DNA of 64,000 bases from Larus michahellis (GCF_964199755.1 NC_133896.1:66567142-66631141), one strand, 5' to 3'; positions 1 through 13,844 are shown, numbered from the stretch's first letter. Notes: a model not told the origin generated them from the letters alone. Made by a program: numbers and translations.

Positions 1-3000
1 AAGTGAGCAACCTCTTTCTCCACTTTCTTGGTCTGTGATCTGTGACACAGAGCAGCCTGATACTGCTTTCTTGTGTTTTATTTTGAAGTTTCCCATTATA
101 TAAATATTTAACTCCTCTTAGAGATTCAGTTTTGTTGAGATACAGCTTGAAAAACTGAGATAAATATCATTCAGAATACCTCACAAATTTATAGCCTGTG
201 GGATATTCTGTAGAGAGACAAGAAATAAAATATTATGAACATTTGAAGTAAATATTTATCTCAGCTTTCTGTTGCAGGAAGAATGGGAGAGAACTTATTT
301 GTGGTACGTAAAGCACTCCAATATTCAGTACACTATTTCTTATGAAGAAAAGCCTCATAACTCTTACATGCTTTGAGAGTGTTATGGCTGCATTTTTAAG
401 GGGAAAGTGAAATGCCTAGAAACAATGTCCACTTTCAAAGCACTGATTCTCTTCTGAATGTAGAGTAACACATAAGGTGACCTGTGTGTTTGTTGCCGTG
501 ATGTAGTCCAAGTTTAGCAAACCCACCTATTCAGAGGAAGAAGGACCGTCTGCGCTCTGTGATACAGGCTTCTGGATATTTGTGTACGTGAATGTGCTGA
601 CAGAGGCTTGTGTAACTGTCTGAAGATGATAAAAAACATCAGACAGATATTATGCGTATTGAGATTTAAGATCTTTCAGAGAGTGAAACATTCCTCCCTT
701 CCATTCAAAGAAGCAAACTGAGTGATAACATTCAGTGATATTGCACCTGGCTTCCTGTATGGTCTCTGATGAGGATACTCTGTGTTGCATCAAGTGCTCT
801 AGTTATCCCTCAGTATCACATACGTGTAGCCTGTTTATAAAAAAAAACACCTCTGGCAATGTCAGATTTACAGTAGATGAAAAAAGTAACAGGTTGGAAG
901 AGACCTCTGGAGACCATTTGGCCAAGCCCGCTGCTCAGAGCAAGTCTAATTGGATCAGGTTGCTCAGGGCTGTGTCCAGCTGAATCTTGAACACCTCCAA
1001 GGACAGAGATGCCACAGTGTGTCTGTGCAACCGGTTCCACTGTTTGAGCACGCTTGTGGTGAAAAATATTTCTTATATCTAATCAGAGTTTTCCATGTTC
1101 CTACTTGTGTCTGTTGCCTCTCTCATCCTGTCACCATGTACCTCTGAGAAGGGTTTGGCTCTGGCTTCTCTGTGTCCTCTGAAGTCGCAGGCAGCACTGA
1201 GGCCACCCATGAGCCTTCTCTTCTCCAGGCTGCACCGATATGGCCCGCTCAGCCTGTCCTCAATGCAGTGGGTGATCTGACTGTCTTTAATATCCCTCTG
1301 TTGGGCTTCCTCCAGTAAGACCATGCCTTTCTTGCACTGGGGAGCCCAGCTCTGGGCAGACATTGCTTCAGAAGTGGTCTCACAAGTATCATGTATAGGG
1401 GAAGGATGGACCCACTGTTGGCCACCTTTGCCACATAAGATACATTGCTGGCCCATGGTCAACTTATTGTCCACCAGGACACCAGTCAACCTCCAACCTG
1501 TGCTTGTGCACGGGGTTGTCCCACTCTGGGCGTAGGACTTGCATTTGCTTTTGTTGAACTTCATGAGGTTCCCGTCAGACCTGGTCCCTCAGAAAAGCAG
1601 CCCTACCTTGCAGTGTATTGCCCACTCCCCCACTTTTGTGTCATCCACACAGGATAGATAAATGGCAAAGGAGCGCATCTAAATTACCTGAATCAGTTTA
1701 AACCAGGGAGTCGAACAGGCTTAGAGGCTTCCTTTCAGACAGGCAGAGTTAGACAATGCAAGCTCCCCTTGGATTATGGTGTGAAACCAAGGTGAGATGT
1801 TCAGAACTGCTGTGGAGCCCCTGTTGAGTTCTGTGTTTCTGTCTTTAAGGCAGTCAAACTAACTTAACAAAATAAAACAAATCTTGAAGATTAAAAAGTC
1901 CTCTAGAGCGCTAATTCCTAGGTTACTCTTTCTGTTGTAAATTAAATTCGCTCCAGTGTTAACGATGTACTTTAAGAAGGTCCCTGCTTTGGGACAACAC
2001 TAACAGCTCACACACAGCCCTGTGCATTGCCAGACTTCTGCGGGGTGTTTTAAGCTGATTCTTCTCCAACTGTAGGGCACTTGCAAAAATATGGACAAGA
2101 TGTTCCCTGTGGAAAGAGCTATTCCTTGCTTGAGCATGCTGATTGTAGAGGGGAGGCTGGGAGCTGGGGTGGAAGAGGGAGTCAGGAGAGGGCATTGTCA
2201 GGCAAGGTAATTTGGGGAAAAATTGGATTAAGTGATCATAGATTCCTTGTATCAGTTGAATTTGTTCCTCTCTCTATCATAGTAAAGGTATACATTACCT
2301 AGCTTTTCCTGATCCAGATCCCCAGTTTATGGTAAATTAGTGTATTGGACCGTTCTTCCAATGCTCTGTGCTCTCCCAAATTGCAGGAGATTTATATAAA
2401 TGACGGCCTCGATCCTGCAAAGCGTTGGCCTTGATCCAGGAAAGCACTTCAGCCAGCAATTAATTTTCAACTTGCATACATAAAAGTTAAGTACGCGTAT
2501 AAGTGCTTGGCCAGAGCGCTTGGTATCTTGCAGGCCTGAGCCCTCTGAGAAACTACTGGATCTGCTTTTTTTAATGTAATTCACTCTGTCACATAAAAAG
2601 ACGCCATAATCTTTCCCTCTCTACACCCACTTTCAGGAGACAAACATTGTTCTTGGATCAAACGAAAAAAAAAAAGGCCATTTTGAAAAAAAGAGCAATT
2701 AAGAGGACTGCCCCATGTTCAGAGTGCATGCTTGTGGTTAATGGGAACTTTTACTGCTGCTGAGTGGATCACTTAATCCTTTTATTTCTGTAGCTGGCAT
2801 TTCCTACATTTTTTTTGCCAAACATCAATACCTTTATAAAGCAGTCATCTGTTTTTGATTTATAAAAATGTGTCATGAAACTCCAGCCAAGGGATCCAAA
2901 AGTTTTATAAATTGACAAGCTAGCTAGTCTTTAATTAGTGTAGGAGAAAAGTGGTTCTTTATTTGTTTTTGCTTCATTCGTGTAATTTATATGGAATACC

Positions 3001-4483
3001 ATTGGAAGAAGAAAAAGACTAGCACAACTGGTTTTACTTAGCTTAATGCACAGGCAAAATATTCTTCCAGTTACACAGCTAGAAAGGGAAAAAATCTGCA
3101 AAGCCACATATATTATCAGCTGAAATTTGCACCTTATAAACAAGATCTGGTTACTTGGCCACGTCACTCAGATGAAATCTAAGGCCAAAGCAGCAAGGTG
3201 TTCACGTATTTTTCTGTGTCCCAGAGCCCTTTGTTTCTTTTTGAAAGCCCTGCTCTTCATAGTCTTTGTACAGACAACACCAGGAAAATGTTGTTCCAGT
3301 CCAGCTAAACATCCTTAGATGTTTTTTCAGGAAACCTTCTCATTTTCCAAGGAAAGCAATACACAGCAATACTGAAGAAATTGTAGCTCAAATAAATAAA
3401 TATCCTTAGATTTTTGTTTGGGGAAGCCTTTTCTGATTTCCATGGCAATAAATGCAGAGCAATGCTGGAAAAAAACCTAGCTCATCAGCATAGCCATCTC
3501 ACAGCTATCTCTGTTCATATCCCTTAGGATCGGAAGAACAGACTCCTCTAGCCTAATGGTCGACTTGCTAAGGAATTATTTAGAAATCCCAGGCACTTCG
3601 CAATATTTTAATTTCAAAGTATTAATTTAACTGAGTCATAAGTGGATCTATAACAGCACTCGTCTAGGAACATGCAAAGACTCTGTGGGTATTTTTAAGG
3701 AAAGGCAAATGTTTTGGTGTCTCCACCCTGCTGATGTGAGAGCAGGGGTGGTGAGAGCAAGCGTCCTGTTCCCAGGTCAGTCAGTGCCCCAGAGACATGA
3801 CTGGAGCCAGACCTCCAGAAGCTGACTGCAAACCCGGTGTTACCCCAACAGCATCCCTTCCTGCAGGGCATGTGACTTCCCAAGGACATCGCTAGGAGGG
3901 TCTTGTTCAGTACTTCATGCCTGGAGACACTTTTTCTATCTTGTCCTTCTTGTATCTTTAGCTCCTGATGGGATGAATGGGGCAGAATTTGCTGTATTTG
4001 TCATAAAGAGAAATATTGAGAGGAGGTGTACAGTAGGACTGGAGAAGTTTACAAAATCTAGTGGTTATGTCTCAGCAGACAGAGCATGTGGCCCGCACTG
4101 CTCGCCTGATAGCCAAAATAAAATACTTTTTTGCTCTTCAGTGTGCAGGGTTGAGGAATGCACTGTTTTGGGGGTGTTTTGTCTTCACTGGGATCATTGA
4201 GTAGTGCTCAGTATGACGATTGCCTGAATAGCAGACTAAATGGCGGATTCATTAAAGCCTGTGTCTTCCCAACTCCTGAGAATAACATATGGAAACAGCG
4301 ATGGGCCGAGGAGATACTGGACATGCACACCGCGGAGAGGAGGCACAAGTGAATCATTTAGTCCTTGTTGAAAAGGTCAAGCCGGGGGCTTTCACGTCTC
4401 TTTAAAGTTAATCAGTGGGATGACCTCAACATGTGCTTACAGGAACGTTTCTTTCTTTTTTCCCCTCCTTCCCTGTCCTGCAG
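1..4483 (+). other. TMTC1: TMTC1 intron (3' part of an intron entering the window)
   Basis: Apart from the CR1 copy at 889-1660 I see no exon here. The sequence is AT-rich with stops in all frames, and no reading frame resembles the upstream TMTC1 transmembrane or DUF1736 region. It ends in a pyrimidine-rich tract and CAG acceptor at 4481-4483. Assignment as intron is inferred from the exon at 4484, which begins in mid-codon. Confidence 0.8.
889..1660 (-). repeat. CR1 LINE fragment, old, antisense
   Basis: Read on the minus strand, this carries the C-terminal reverse-transcriptase region of chicken repeat 1. A segment beginning MKFNKSKCK is followed by GVLVDNKLTM and an LEKRRL motif, which are well-known CR1 ORF2 signatures. 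The frame is broken by many substitutions and indels, so it is an old, inactive, 5'-truncated copy inside a TMTC1 intron. The edges are approximate. It is more diverged than the CR1 copies further right. Confidence 0.85.
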
Positions 4484-4592
4484 ATCCCAAGGGAAGAAGG
4501 AAGAAGCTGTAATCTTACTGCGGGACTCCATTAAGTATGGTCCAGAGTTCGCAGATGCTTACTCAAGCCTGGCCTCGCTGCTAGCCGAACAG
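4484..4592 (+). CDS. TMTC1: TMTC1 exon: TPR array (first exon in window)
   Basis: The exon lies between a CAG acceptor (4481-4483) and a GT donor at 4593. It starts with the last base of a split codon and then reads 36 codons, including GKKEEAVILLRDSIKYGPEF and AYSSLASLLAEQ, ending on a codon boundary. The sequence is nearly identical to the TPR region of vertebrate TMTC1 (transmembrane O-mannosyltransferase targeting cadherins 1). The alternating small and large residues are typical of a TPR helix pair. No lesion is seen. Human TMTC1 has TPRs on the ER-lumenal side; that localisation is family knowledge. Confidence 0.95.
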
Positions 4593-7500
4593 GTACCAGG
4601 CACCGCTCGAGCTCTCGTGCCTTCTGCGCATGTGCGTACGCGCTGCTGCCGCAGCCGCAACACCTCCTGCGCATCCCCGTGGAGCATCCTCGCCTCGCAC
4701 GCGTGCGGTGGCAGGCGTGGGTCCGCGGCTGTCTGCAGAGAGCTCTCAGGCTGCTTTAAGGGTGACTTTTTTCAGGATAGGAGGCAACTTGTTCGCAGTG
4801 AGTGATTACACCCACATGATGTGGCTCTGAATTAAATCGCTGTTGAAGCTGTGAGTAAATATCCTCCCTGCAGCTCCCCGCGTATATGGTGGAGTCTTAA
4901 TGCATCGCACCTTGAATGTTGTGACAGCAGAATAGGCGAGCGCTTCCCCCTCAGACACACACGCCTACGTGGGTAACCTTGAGATTTCATAATAAATCAC
5001 TCCAAAGCTAGGAAATGTCAGAAACCAGGTGGCCTCTGCAGCCCGAATTCTGCCCCTTGCATGCACGCATTGGGATACGGCCCTTAATTACCGTGGTAGA
5101 TGATCACGTACAGGAGGTGGGAAGGCTCGCTAGCTTTATGTCGCTCTTAATGAGCAGCTGTTCAATATTTTATTTAACCTCATTGTTCAATATGCGCCCC
5201 AAGGCCTTATTTACTGCGCATGGCCCAGGCTGCGCTCTGGAGACAGGATTAGTCATTTCCTCTCGGGCTTGTTCCCCGTGCTCATTACCTTCCCTACTCT
5301 CTGTAGTTAGGTGATTTATTTCTACAAGGTCCCTGTGAGGTGAAATATTGTCCCCGTGGAGGAAGAGGGAAATTGAGGCACAAAATGCTTGAGTTCAGGA
5401 GAAGCCACAAAGCGCGGGTGCTCACCTCGAGAGCACCGAGCCCTGCTTTTCACCATGTCTGCAGCAGCAGATGAGGGATGCTGTGCTTCGGGCGGTGCTC
5501 CCACAGACTGCAGCTACAACCCATGGCCCCAGTCTGGGGCTATGGGGGTGGGTGATGAGGTCTTCATAACGGCACAGCTCCAGCACACTTCCGCAAGCCT
5601 TTTCAAAACTTTTTTTTTCTCCCCCAAGTTTCAAGGGGGAGAAGAATCTAACTGTTCCGTAGCACGGGGTGCTAAAGCATTCTTAAAAGGTTGCCGAATG
5701 CAAATACAGACAAAGCAAAAAGCCAGTCTTTCACTGTTTCCATTAACCTGGTTAGGGAAAGCTTCTCTCTGTAAGGGAAGTGGATAAATTTCAGCAAAAC
5801 TATAAGCAAAGGTCTTGTTCTGGTTTAGGCTTCTTTAATGATGTAGGTACTCTGCAAAATTCACCTATGATACATATGGGTTACTGAAACGTGTGCTATT
5901 TTATTTTCCCTTTTAAGTGACTTTCAAATATTTCAATATTATCAATATCAGCTGCAGGAACCTAGAAATACAGCGTATGAATTGAAAGAAGAACCTTATT
6001 GAATGGGAACTGTGTTTTGAATAAGCCTGTCAATGAAGAGTCTCCTGCAAGTATAGGACATGAGTCCTGTGCAGTAATACCTGGTTTTAATATTAATTGA
6101 AATTAGTAATTAGAACCATCGATTGTAAGGTCAGCAGAGAAATAAAACCATTATAGAGTCCCGAGGCCTTCTGCCCAAAGCAAACACCATCAGTAAGTCC
6201 AGCAATAATTCATCTACTTGTACGTATAGATTGTTCATCCTCTTGTGACTTGAGTAAGCGGTAGGGAAAACACATAGATAGTACGGTTTCCTTGGACAAC
6301 AGTGATTTCCTGCAGGCTTTTAACACCTTCTCCTGTTCAGCCACAGCAGATGACGACCTGGTCGTGCAGCTCCTGCCTCGCACACCCATCCTAGTGACCA
6401 TGGTGGGGGCTGTCCTATAAATACATGCTGCTGTCTGTGGCCGTGGGCTGCAGAATCACACCCTTACTCTGTGTGCTTCCTGAAAGAGTACAGGCAGAAA
6501 TTTTGGCATCTTCAGCCCAAAGGATGATGACAGGACCCCATTTTTCACTCTGGAGTTTTCCTCTTTGTCCAAGCAATAGTTTCCAAAATGGCTGAAAGTT
6601 AAAAACCTGTCTTTCTGTTGACTTGCGGCCCACAGCTGTTGGGGTATCTGTGATGCCAGGCAGTATGCAGTGGGTTGCAGAGACAGCATCGCTGTGGAGC
6701 TTTGGGAAAGGGAGCCCAAAATGGTTCCCTCTTGCTGGTATGTGGTAGAAAGGGGCTGAAATGCCAGACGCGGCACATTAAAATAACTCACGAGGTGACC
6801 ATGCCCGTGGCAAACTGCAGCTCCTCCAGCTTTGCACTAAGGCTAAGAAGGAGGGAAACTTGTGGAAGCAGCTCAGTGAAGTAGTATGGGGATTGCCTTC
6901 GTCGGTCCCACACTGCATGTTCCCCCCTGTTTTAAAGGTGGTGAATCCGAAATAGGGCTTATGGGTCCTTTCCTCCCACAGTTGTAAAAAATGCTCCTCA
7001 GAGGAATGTCTCATGTGCCGGGGAATTAGCCTGTAACTCTATGTGATTGCCCTCTTCTCTCCTTGGTAGTTGGTTCTGAAGCCAGAGCTGACAAAGAAAA
7101 AAACACCGCCACATTGTATAAAAGTTTGGCTTGTTTACGCCTTTTATAAATGCTTGCCCTTCTTGCTGCTTTTTCTGCTTGGTATCATAACTTGGTCACA
7201 ATGTATTGTTGTTTTCCTTGTTTTCCATGATCACTGCAGTGGTGCTAATATCAGAAATCAAACATTTTTGTTTGCCGTTCCCACACCACTCCTCTAGCAC
7301 TGCTTCCCCAGGATTTGCTCTGATGCGCTTTGACAGTGCCTTCTTCCCAGCCCTTAGAGTTTCATCAGCCATCTCGTGCTACTTCGTGGCTCTTTTCAGG
7401 CCCTAGTTTCTGGATTCACGTGATTTTTTTGTGTGTGTATGGCATAATATCAGCCTACACTAAGAAGAAACTTTTTCTCCTGCTCAGCTGCAGAGGAGAG

Positions 7501-9798
7501 CCTACTCAGGCATAACCAGACTGAAAAACTGAGCCATAAAAAAAAAACCCCAGACTTAAAAACCCTGGAGTTCAACTGAGAGATTCTCACATGCATAATT
7601 TTTTTAATATCATAAAAATCTCATACATTTTTTAAGCCAATCTTCTGAATTTTGTGAGGTTGATGAATGTTTCATGAAGGCCTGGGAGTGGCATTATTAA
7701 GTGTTAATGAGAATCAAGCCTTGATGAACTTGGAGCGTTTCTCCAAAGAAAAGGAGAGGCTGTGAGGGAGAAAGCTCTGGCGGAGAAAGCTCTGGCACAA
7801 AAAGCTGGGCCCACCCTTCCCAATTTCTGACTATGCTTAATGCAAACACTTTGTTAGAGAAATCATCCCAGACTCTGCGCTGAGCCTGAGGCATGCAGGG
7901 TCAGGATGTTGGGTGCCAAAAAAGCAACCATGATAAAAATGCTGAAATTGCTCAGTATTGGTGAGTGTGAATGTTTTGACATGGGGCACTGCTAATCCAG
8001 TTTAACACAGCCCTTCCTGGCTTTGAAGATCGGGTTTATGATCAGTAAGTAAAACGAAGAAAACTGACATACGTGCACACAAAGCCACATTCCTTGGCTG
8101 AAAATTAAACTTAGAGGAAAAGGCATTAATACAGAAAACTTTGAAAATATGCTTGTTAATGTCTCGGTGACACAGATGCTTTCTCAAAAAATTGCTCTTC
8201 ATTTTAGTCAGTTCTGACGATCACTACACTTTTGCTGACCCCGCAGGATAATGATGTCCAATTCACGTAAATATATCCAAAATGTACAAACTCAAGCACT
8301 TTTAAAAAATGTGTTTCTGTGTTTTATCACACACTATCTTTTCTGTTGGCTGACCTTTATCATGTAAATGTGAAAGTACTTAACCACAACAAACCTTGTG
8401 CTTTCATCAAGTCATAGTCTTCCAATGCGTTTAATTCCACCTCTCCAGCTCTGAAATAGGAGGTGAGAAAGGAGTCCACACATTTAAGCAGCTACAGAAC
8501 AAAAGCTGCCATTGAGTGCACCTTTTAAATCCAGAGAAAGCCCTGGAGGCTCCGGGATTTGCAGGACTTGAGGGGAGGAGAGTCCACAGCTGGGAATGGA
8601 CCCACCTTTCATTTCAGCTTGGTGGCTCCAGGCCTTCCTCAGTGGAGACCCAGGCAGCTGCTTTCGCTTGGGAGCATCGTCAGGAGGCCATGGGGTTTGT
8701 CGCCGTAGGGTTATGCCTCTCTGCGGAAGGGGAAGAGTTGGAAAAAGTGTCTTTGGTGCTGGAGGCATGCCTGACACCCCTCTGCGCCATGCCGTGCACA
8801 GCTTCCTTCCATAAATACACCCAACAGCAAGGCTCCGAGGTTAGGGGGGAAGGAAGACAGTGAGAAGCCAAACTAGCGAGCATGCAGCAGCGGGCATGCA
8901 CCGCCTGGCTGGAGGGAAATGGAAACCTTATTAAGTTGCTGTTCGATGCAAACAAGGCACCTTATTTTTGTTTCAGGACCGGGCTGCCCGTAGCTCAGTC
9001 TAGACAGAACCCAGCCAGTGGGACACTTTCCGTAGGCAGGGTGTCCCCAAAGGAAAGATCTGTATTTTCCAGAAACCCTCAGCACCAACGAACCTCCTTG
9101 AAATCTATGCAGAATGTAAGGGCTCAGCGCATGTGGGAATCAGCACAGTGGCACGTCCCGTCGGTCCCAGTGAGCTACATCTCACATGTTAACAATGCCT
9201 GGTTTTAATCTGTATCTGTCAGATTTTCCCCACTCTTTCATTGCCCCCATCCTCCTCCAGCTTCCCTCATCCCCCTACATGAGCTCCCCGTCCCCCAGCC
9301 GTCATGCATGCCAAGCTTTCATTCCTTGTATTTTCCCTGCTGCATAGGAAACGAACAGCAGAGCTCCGGAGGGTAAAAGTAAGCCAGCGAGATGCTCATT
9401 AAACAAATAAATTAAAATATATCAGCTCCCAGATGACAGATACTTCTCACTAGAACCACCACAACCCCCATCACTCTGCGTTTCCCGGCTGAATGCATGC
9501 CCAGCTGGGGCTCGCTGATGTTGCACACAAGCCGCCTTTTCCAGCTGTCATTTTTGTTTCACAGGTAGCTCCAATTGGGAATGTATGGGGGGGAAAGCTC
9601 TCTGAATTGCTCTGGGGTACCAGACGGCAGCTGCATCGCATCTATGCCATGGGGTAAAATTTTGGCTACCTGGAAGACGGGGTGGGCTGGCACCCCGAGC
9701 TCCCCGAGCAGGAAGGGAGTTGTCACAAAATGCAGGTATACGGCAAATGGTGCTGACACCCTTTCTGCCACGGCTAAGAAATCTCCTTCTCTTTTAAG
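4593..9798 (+). other. TMTC1: TMTC1 intron
   Basis: This is a 5.2 kb intron with donor GTACC and an acceptor ending TTTTAAG. It holds the CpG-rich patch at 4600-4745 and otherwise unremarkable sequence. Short open frames, such as those near 5389-5787 and 8516-8863, have no recognisable protein content. No repeat family is obvious to me. Confidence 0.8.
4600..4745. other. CpG-rich patch inside TMTC1 intron
   Basis: The stretch is dense in CG dinucleotides (GCGCATG, TACGCGCTG, CTCGCACGCGTGCGG and others), while the surrounding intron is CpG-poor. It begins a few bases after the donor of the first exon. It may be a small orphan CpG island or an alternative promoter, or simply a local GC-rich stretch. 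I see no clear TATA box or first exon associated with it. Confidence 0.45.
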
Positions 9799-9901
9799 GA
9801 ACGGCTTAAGGAAGCAGAGGAGGTCTATAAGGCTGGCATAGAGAATTGTCCAGAGAGCTCCGATCTGCATAACAACTACGGTGTTTTCTTGGTTGATACC
9901 G
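9799..9901 (+). CDS. TMTC1: TMTC1 exon: TPR array
   Basis: The acceptor is TTTTAAG and the donor GTAAGT. The exon reads 34 codons beginning ERLKEAEEVYKAGI and ending NNYGVFLVDT, and leaves one base (G) for the next exon. It corresponds to a TPR of vertebrate TMTC1, with the conserved CP followed by DLHNNYG. It is open throughout and its phase matches both neighbours. Confidence 0.95.
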
Positions 9902-12900
9902 GTAAGTGAGAAGGAGCAAGGGATTTTTCCCTCTGTGCCTTATTTGCATTGATTTGTTTTATTCACCAGTACACATCTAAAAGGGTGTCAAAAGCTTCCG
10001 AAGCAATACATGTGCCTCCACTGTAGCTTGGAAATAAATATCCCCGCGCTGCTGAGATGGCACAGCGTACTGAAATTTGTAATCAATGCAGGCACTGTGC
10101 GGCAGTGGCATTCAGCCCGGCTGGTTCCTTCAGTGTTTCTCACCATCTTTGCACAGGCAGTTGTCCTCTTCAATTTGAGCTGGGCAGCACCCTGACAATA
10201 CTGCCATTTCTCCAGGAAAGCATGGCCCCATCAAGCCAAATCCCAGGCACACAAGTGGATCGTCATGGTCTTCGGAGCGCTTGCAGCTCTACTTGGTGAC
10301 AAAGCAGCTCTTTGACTGTAAAGGTTGAGTGCAGCCACTATAAAAACAAACATGGCTTTTAAGCCACAATCATCTGTGAAAACAAAACCTAGGATGCTGT
10401 GGAGTGAAATGATTTCTCAGGAGCTACATAATGACATCCAAAGCCTTTATTTTCTGGGCTCCTGGTTCCCATCCAACTTCCCTGGACTCAGGCACTTCCT
10501 GGCATCCACATAACAACAACAAAAAATGCCACTGCAATCGCCGCCTTTTATTGACAGCTTTATAAGCAAGGCCAAGTTTGACAAATGACTAGTGGAAACC
10601 AAACTACTGTCACACTCCGGTCCCTCCAGAACAGAGCTGAGACTCAGCGATGAAATATTGTAGGCTTAAAAGTGTGTGGTTGCTACCCACTCTGCCCCTT
10701 TCACACTGTGCCTGGCTCCAGTGGTGCTTGCGAAGAAAGGACAATGGTGTCCATCAGTCTGCAGCTGGCTGTCCTACTCCTGAGCTGATGCTCAGCCATC
10801 ACTCTTCTGTAGTACCAGTGCAAAATAAATAAGAAGCCAAAAGGAGTATTCGTAACCAAAAAAAGCATCGTGGCATTAGCGACAGAGGTTGAGGTTCTGA
10901 ATTTGTGCCCTGGCAAAATTCAGGCTTGCAGATGATAAAAATTCCTCGGTAATTTCACTCTTGATGTTGTACTCATCTTTGCTTCCCAACCCAGATAAAC
11001 CACCCTATTCCTGCCAAAAGCTTGTGGTTCAAATGCAGTGCAGTGCACTTTCTATTTTTTGTGCTTGTGTATTCTGCCAAAGTCAAAGGTAACTTTTCCT
11101 GGTTTACTCCTACACTTCCCTACACACAAGCAACAGGGAAAAAACCAACCCACTGACTTTTGATCCTTTGGGCATGATGTGTAAATAACCCTCCTGAAGA
11201 CATGACAAGGCGTGAAGGAAGTGGCTGGTAGCGAGCCCGTCACAGACTGTGCTGTTCCCCAGCGGGTGCAGGGGGATGCTGCGAAGCACCACTCCAATTA
11301 ACGTGCAGGATTTGGTGCAACAAGCCTCTGGCAAGTGTCAGCTCTGGGGAGCCATAGCTCTAGACAGCTCTGCAGTGGTCATAGACACTCAACGTGTCTC
11401 CCTTAACGATGCCCATCACCGCCGCCTGTGGAGCAGGGGAGGCACTGGCTGACTCAGGCACTGAGGTGCGCACCCAGCTGCCTCCCAGGATGGTTTGTAA
11501 GGAGATTCGCAAAAAACATCTGGCTGCTCAGCGGTGAGAGAAGATTGAGGCTGCTGCTGGATGTTTTGAAAAAGTCTTGCCCTGAAAGAGACATTGTTGG
11601 CCCTGGGTGAATCTTAGGTGCTTCTACATCTCCCTACAGATGTTCCTCCTCTCTCCTGTAAAGGAGATGCCGAGAAGTGTCAATGTTACTTTTATGTCGC
11701 ATAGGTAGTCTCAGGAAAACCAAACTAGATCCGAAAAGCTATGAAAATAAAATTTCCACAGCAGCAAGTTTAGTGCCCCAACACGCACAGGCTGTTTTCA
11801 AGTTCTGCTTTCCAGCTAGAAATGGAATTAAATACATTGTGAAGTGATTTGGCTTAAAAAATGCCAGTACTCAAAAGCTTTGTTGGTGGACAAAGATCCG
11901 TGAGTATTGGTTTTCATCAGGAGATTATCTGGTCTAGAGTCTAGAAACCAATTAAACGAGCACTGGGGTTAAAAATACGATATTCATGTTGCTGAAATGC
12001 TGGAACTTTATACTGTGCCCCATTAATTTATTTAGCTGGTTGTCAGCAGGCCCTGCCTGAGGAAAGCACTGCAAGATCCTTGTTGAGGAAAGCCATTATT
12101 TAGCTAAATAAAAATACACTATTAGAAATAGAACTTTAGGCTTTGGGGGTGGTGGTCTGGCACCTTTCTTCTTGCACGGTGTTGTATTTTGTTGTGGTGC
12201 TGAGTGATGTCATGGACTGCGGGACCTTGCGCCGGTAGGTGTATTCGCACAGCGAAGCAGTGCCACCCAATGGCTCCTCCGCAACACAGGGACGGTGCTT
12301 ACCTGCTCCAAAAGAGACACGTGGGCACCTCTGGGCTGGGATTTACTGCCCGGAGATGGGAATTAGCTGGTCACTGGCAGCTACCCCCATTCCTGTTGAG
12401 CAGTGCGTGGAGGCTGAGCAGATCCAGCGTAGCAAAGATGGAGGGAATAGTCTCTGTCTGGAAAGAGCTGAAACCATTTGCAGTTGTGCAGGGGTTGTGG
12501 GGAATACTGGGTGGCTTGTTCTCCCTGTCTCCAGTGGGCCAGGGTGGAAGGATGCTCTCCTGGGAGGTGGTACGTGCTCTGCAGCCCCCTCTCTGGGGTG
12601 GGCTTTGTCTTTAAGAAGAGGGGGGTGATGAGTGTCCCCTGCAGCATGGCAGGAGGGTGCTTTCAGTCAGCAGTCTTCTTCCGATGACTGTACCCTCGAC
12701 TTGCAAAAATCCACCGCAGAAGAATCTATTTCTCAGGATCATCTCTGGATACTGGAGTTTAAATCCTAATTTGGACAGCTATTTTTTAATCTCTAGAAAG
12801 GCTGAGGCAGGATTTCTTTCTCAAAAGAGTTCCCCCCCCCCCCCAAAAAAAAAAAAAACAATAGCTGAAAGAACACCTGGAGCATTACTGCGTTCTGAAT

Positions 12901-12952
12901 TTGAGATGGGGTTTTTCTGAGGCAGCAGTTTAACGGTTGTTCTCCTTTCCAG
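9902..12952 (+). other. TMTC1: TMTC1 intron
   Basis: This is a 3.05 kb intron. A poly-C/poly-A tract lies at about 12829-12856. Open frames near 12204-12690 overlap one another in several registers and have no family signature. I see no further exon or repeat. Confidence 0.8.
12829..12856. repeat. C-run followed by A-run (low complexity)
   Basis: A run of about a dozen C is followed directly by about a dozen A, near the 3' end of the intron and about 95 bases before the next exon. It is simple sequence, and its length is likely to vary between individuals. Confidence 0.8.
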
Positions 12953-13088
12953 GCGCTCCGGAGCGAGCTGTGTCCCACTACAGGCAGGCCATCCGCCTGA
13001 GCCCCGCTCACCACGTGGCCATGGTGAACCTGGGCAGGCTTCACCGCTCCCTGGGGCAGAACAAAGAGGCTGAAGCGTGGTACAAGCG
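12953..13088 (+). CDS. TMTC1: TMTC1 exon: TPR array
   Basis: The acceptor is TTTCCAG and the donor GTAAGA. With the preceding G it completes a Gly codon and reads APERAVSHYRQAIRLSPAHH and then VNLGRLHRSLG and AEAWYKR, ending two bases into an Arg codon. The A-x-x-HYRQAI-x-L-P signature is a canonical TPR helix A/B pattern and matches TMTC1. No lesion is seen. Confidence 0.95.
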
Positions 13089-13844
13089 GTAAGAATTTGG
13101 GATGGGGAAACAGAGGTTTCCTTCCTCCCCCTGTACAGCTTGTCTCTCTGAAGCACCTCTAATTCATGAATCTGTCGGTGCATGTTTGGTGTTTCCCCCA
13201 TTCCTTCTCCATCTTTTTGAAACCAGGTTTACCGTTGCTTATTTGGCTATTTTTGGGGAATGCTTGGAGAGGCAGCATGGACTCAGGCAGCGTTGACTTC
13301 CCAAGCCCCCAACATGGACACAGTGCTGCTTTTGGCTGGGGGACGCTCTAACAGCAAAGCCGCAGGTTTTTCAGTGGCATGAGCAGGTTGTTAGCAGCAG
13401 TAGCAGCTATAACTGCCACACAGCCTAGCACCAAACCCTTGGCACTATCAGGAATTCAAAGCCCTTCCCAGCAATGTGCCAGTAGGCAGGCTCTGACTCC
13501 CAGTATGTAGCAGGGTGGACTGTCTGGGAGTTTTTGCCTCCTTTTTGGCATCCTGATTTGTGCTCACGCTCCCTGGGCTCTGCCAGCGTCAGCCATCCCC
13601 ACCCCTGCTGCATGCTCACGTTTGCTTTGGAGGTGCCCCTCTCTCCTTCTCAGGTGGCCAAAGGGATTGCTGCTGTGAGCACGCTCATCCCTCCCCGTGA
13701 TATTAAATTTGTGCTCCCCGGGGTGGGATGAACGTGCCATGCACAGGTCAGAGCTTCGCTGCTCCATCCAACTGCAGGCCACACCTCGGTGTTCCGCTTT
13801 GGTCCGTGCACCACCTGGAAGCATCTCTTTTTACCAAATTCCAG

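Noticed and set aside
1079..1564. 161-codon minus-strand frame as a host gene
   Set aside because: It carries CR1 ORF2 motifs (MKFNKSKCK, GVLVDNKLTM), so it is part of the CR1 copy at 889-1660.
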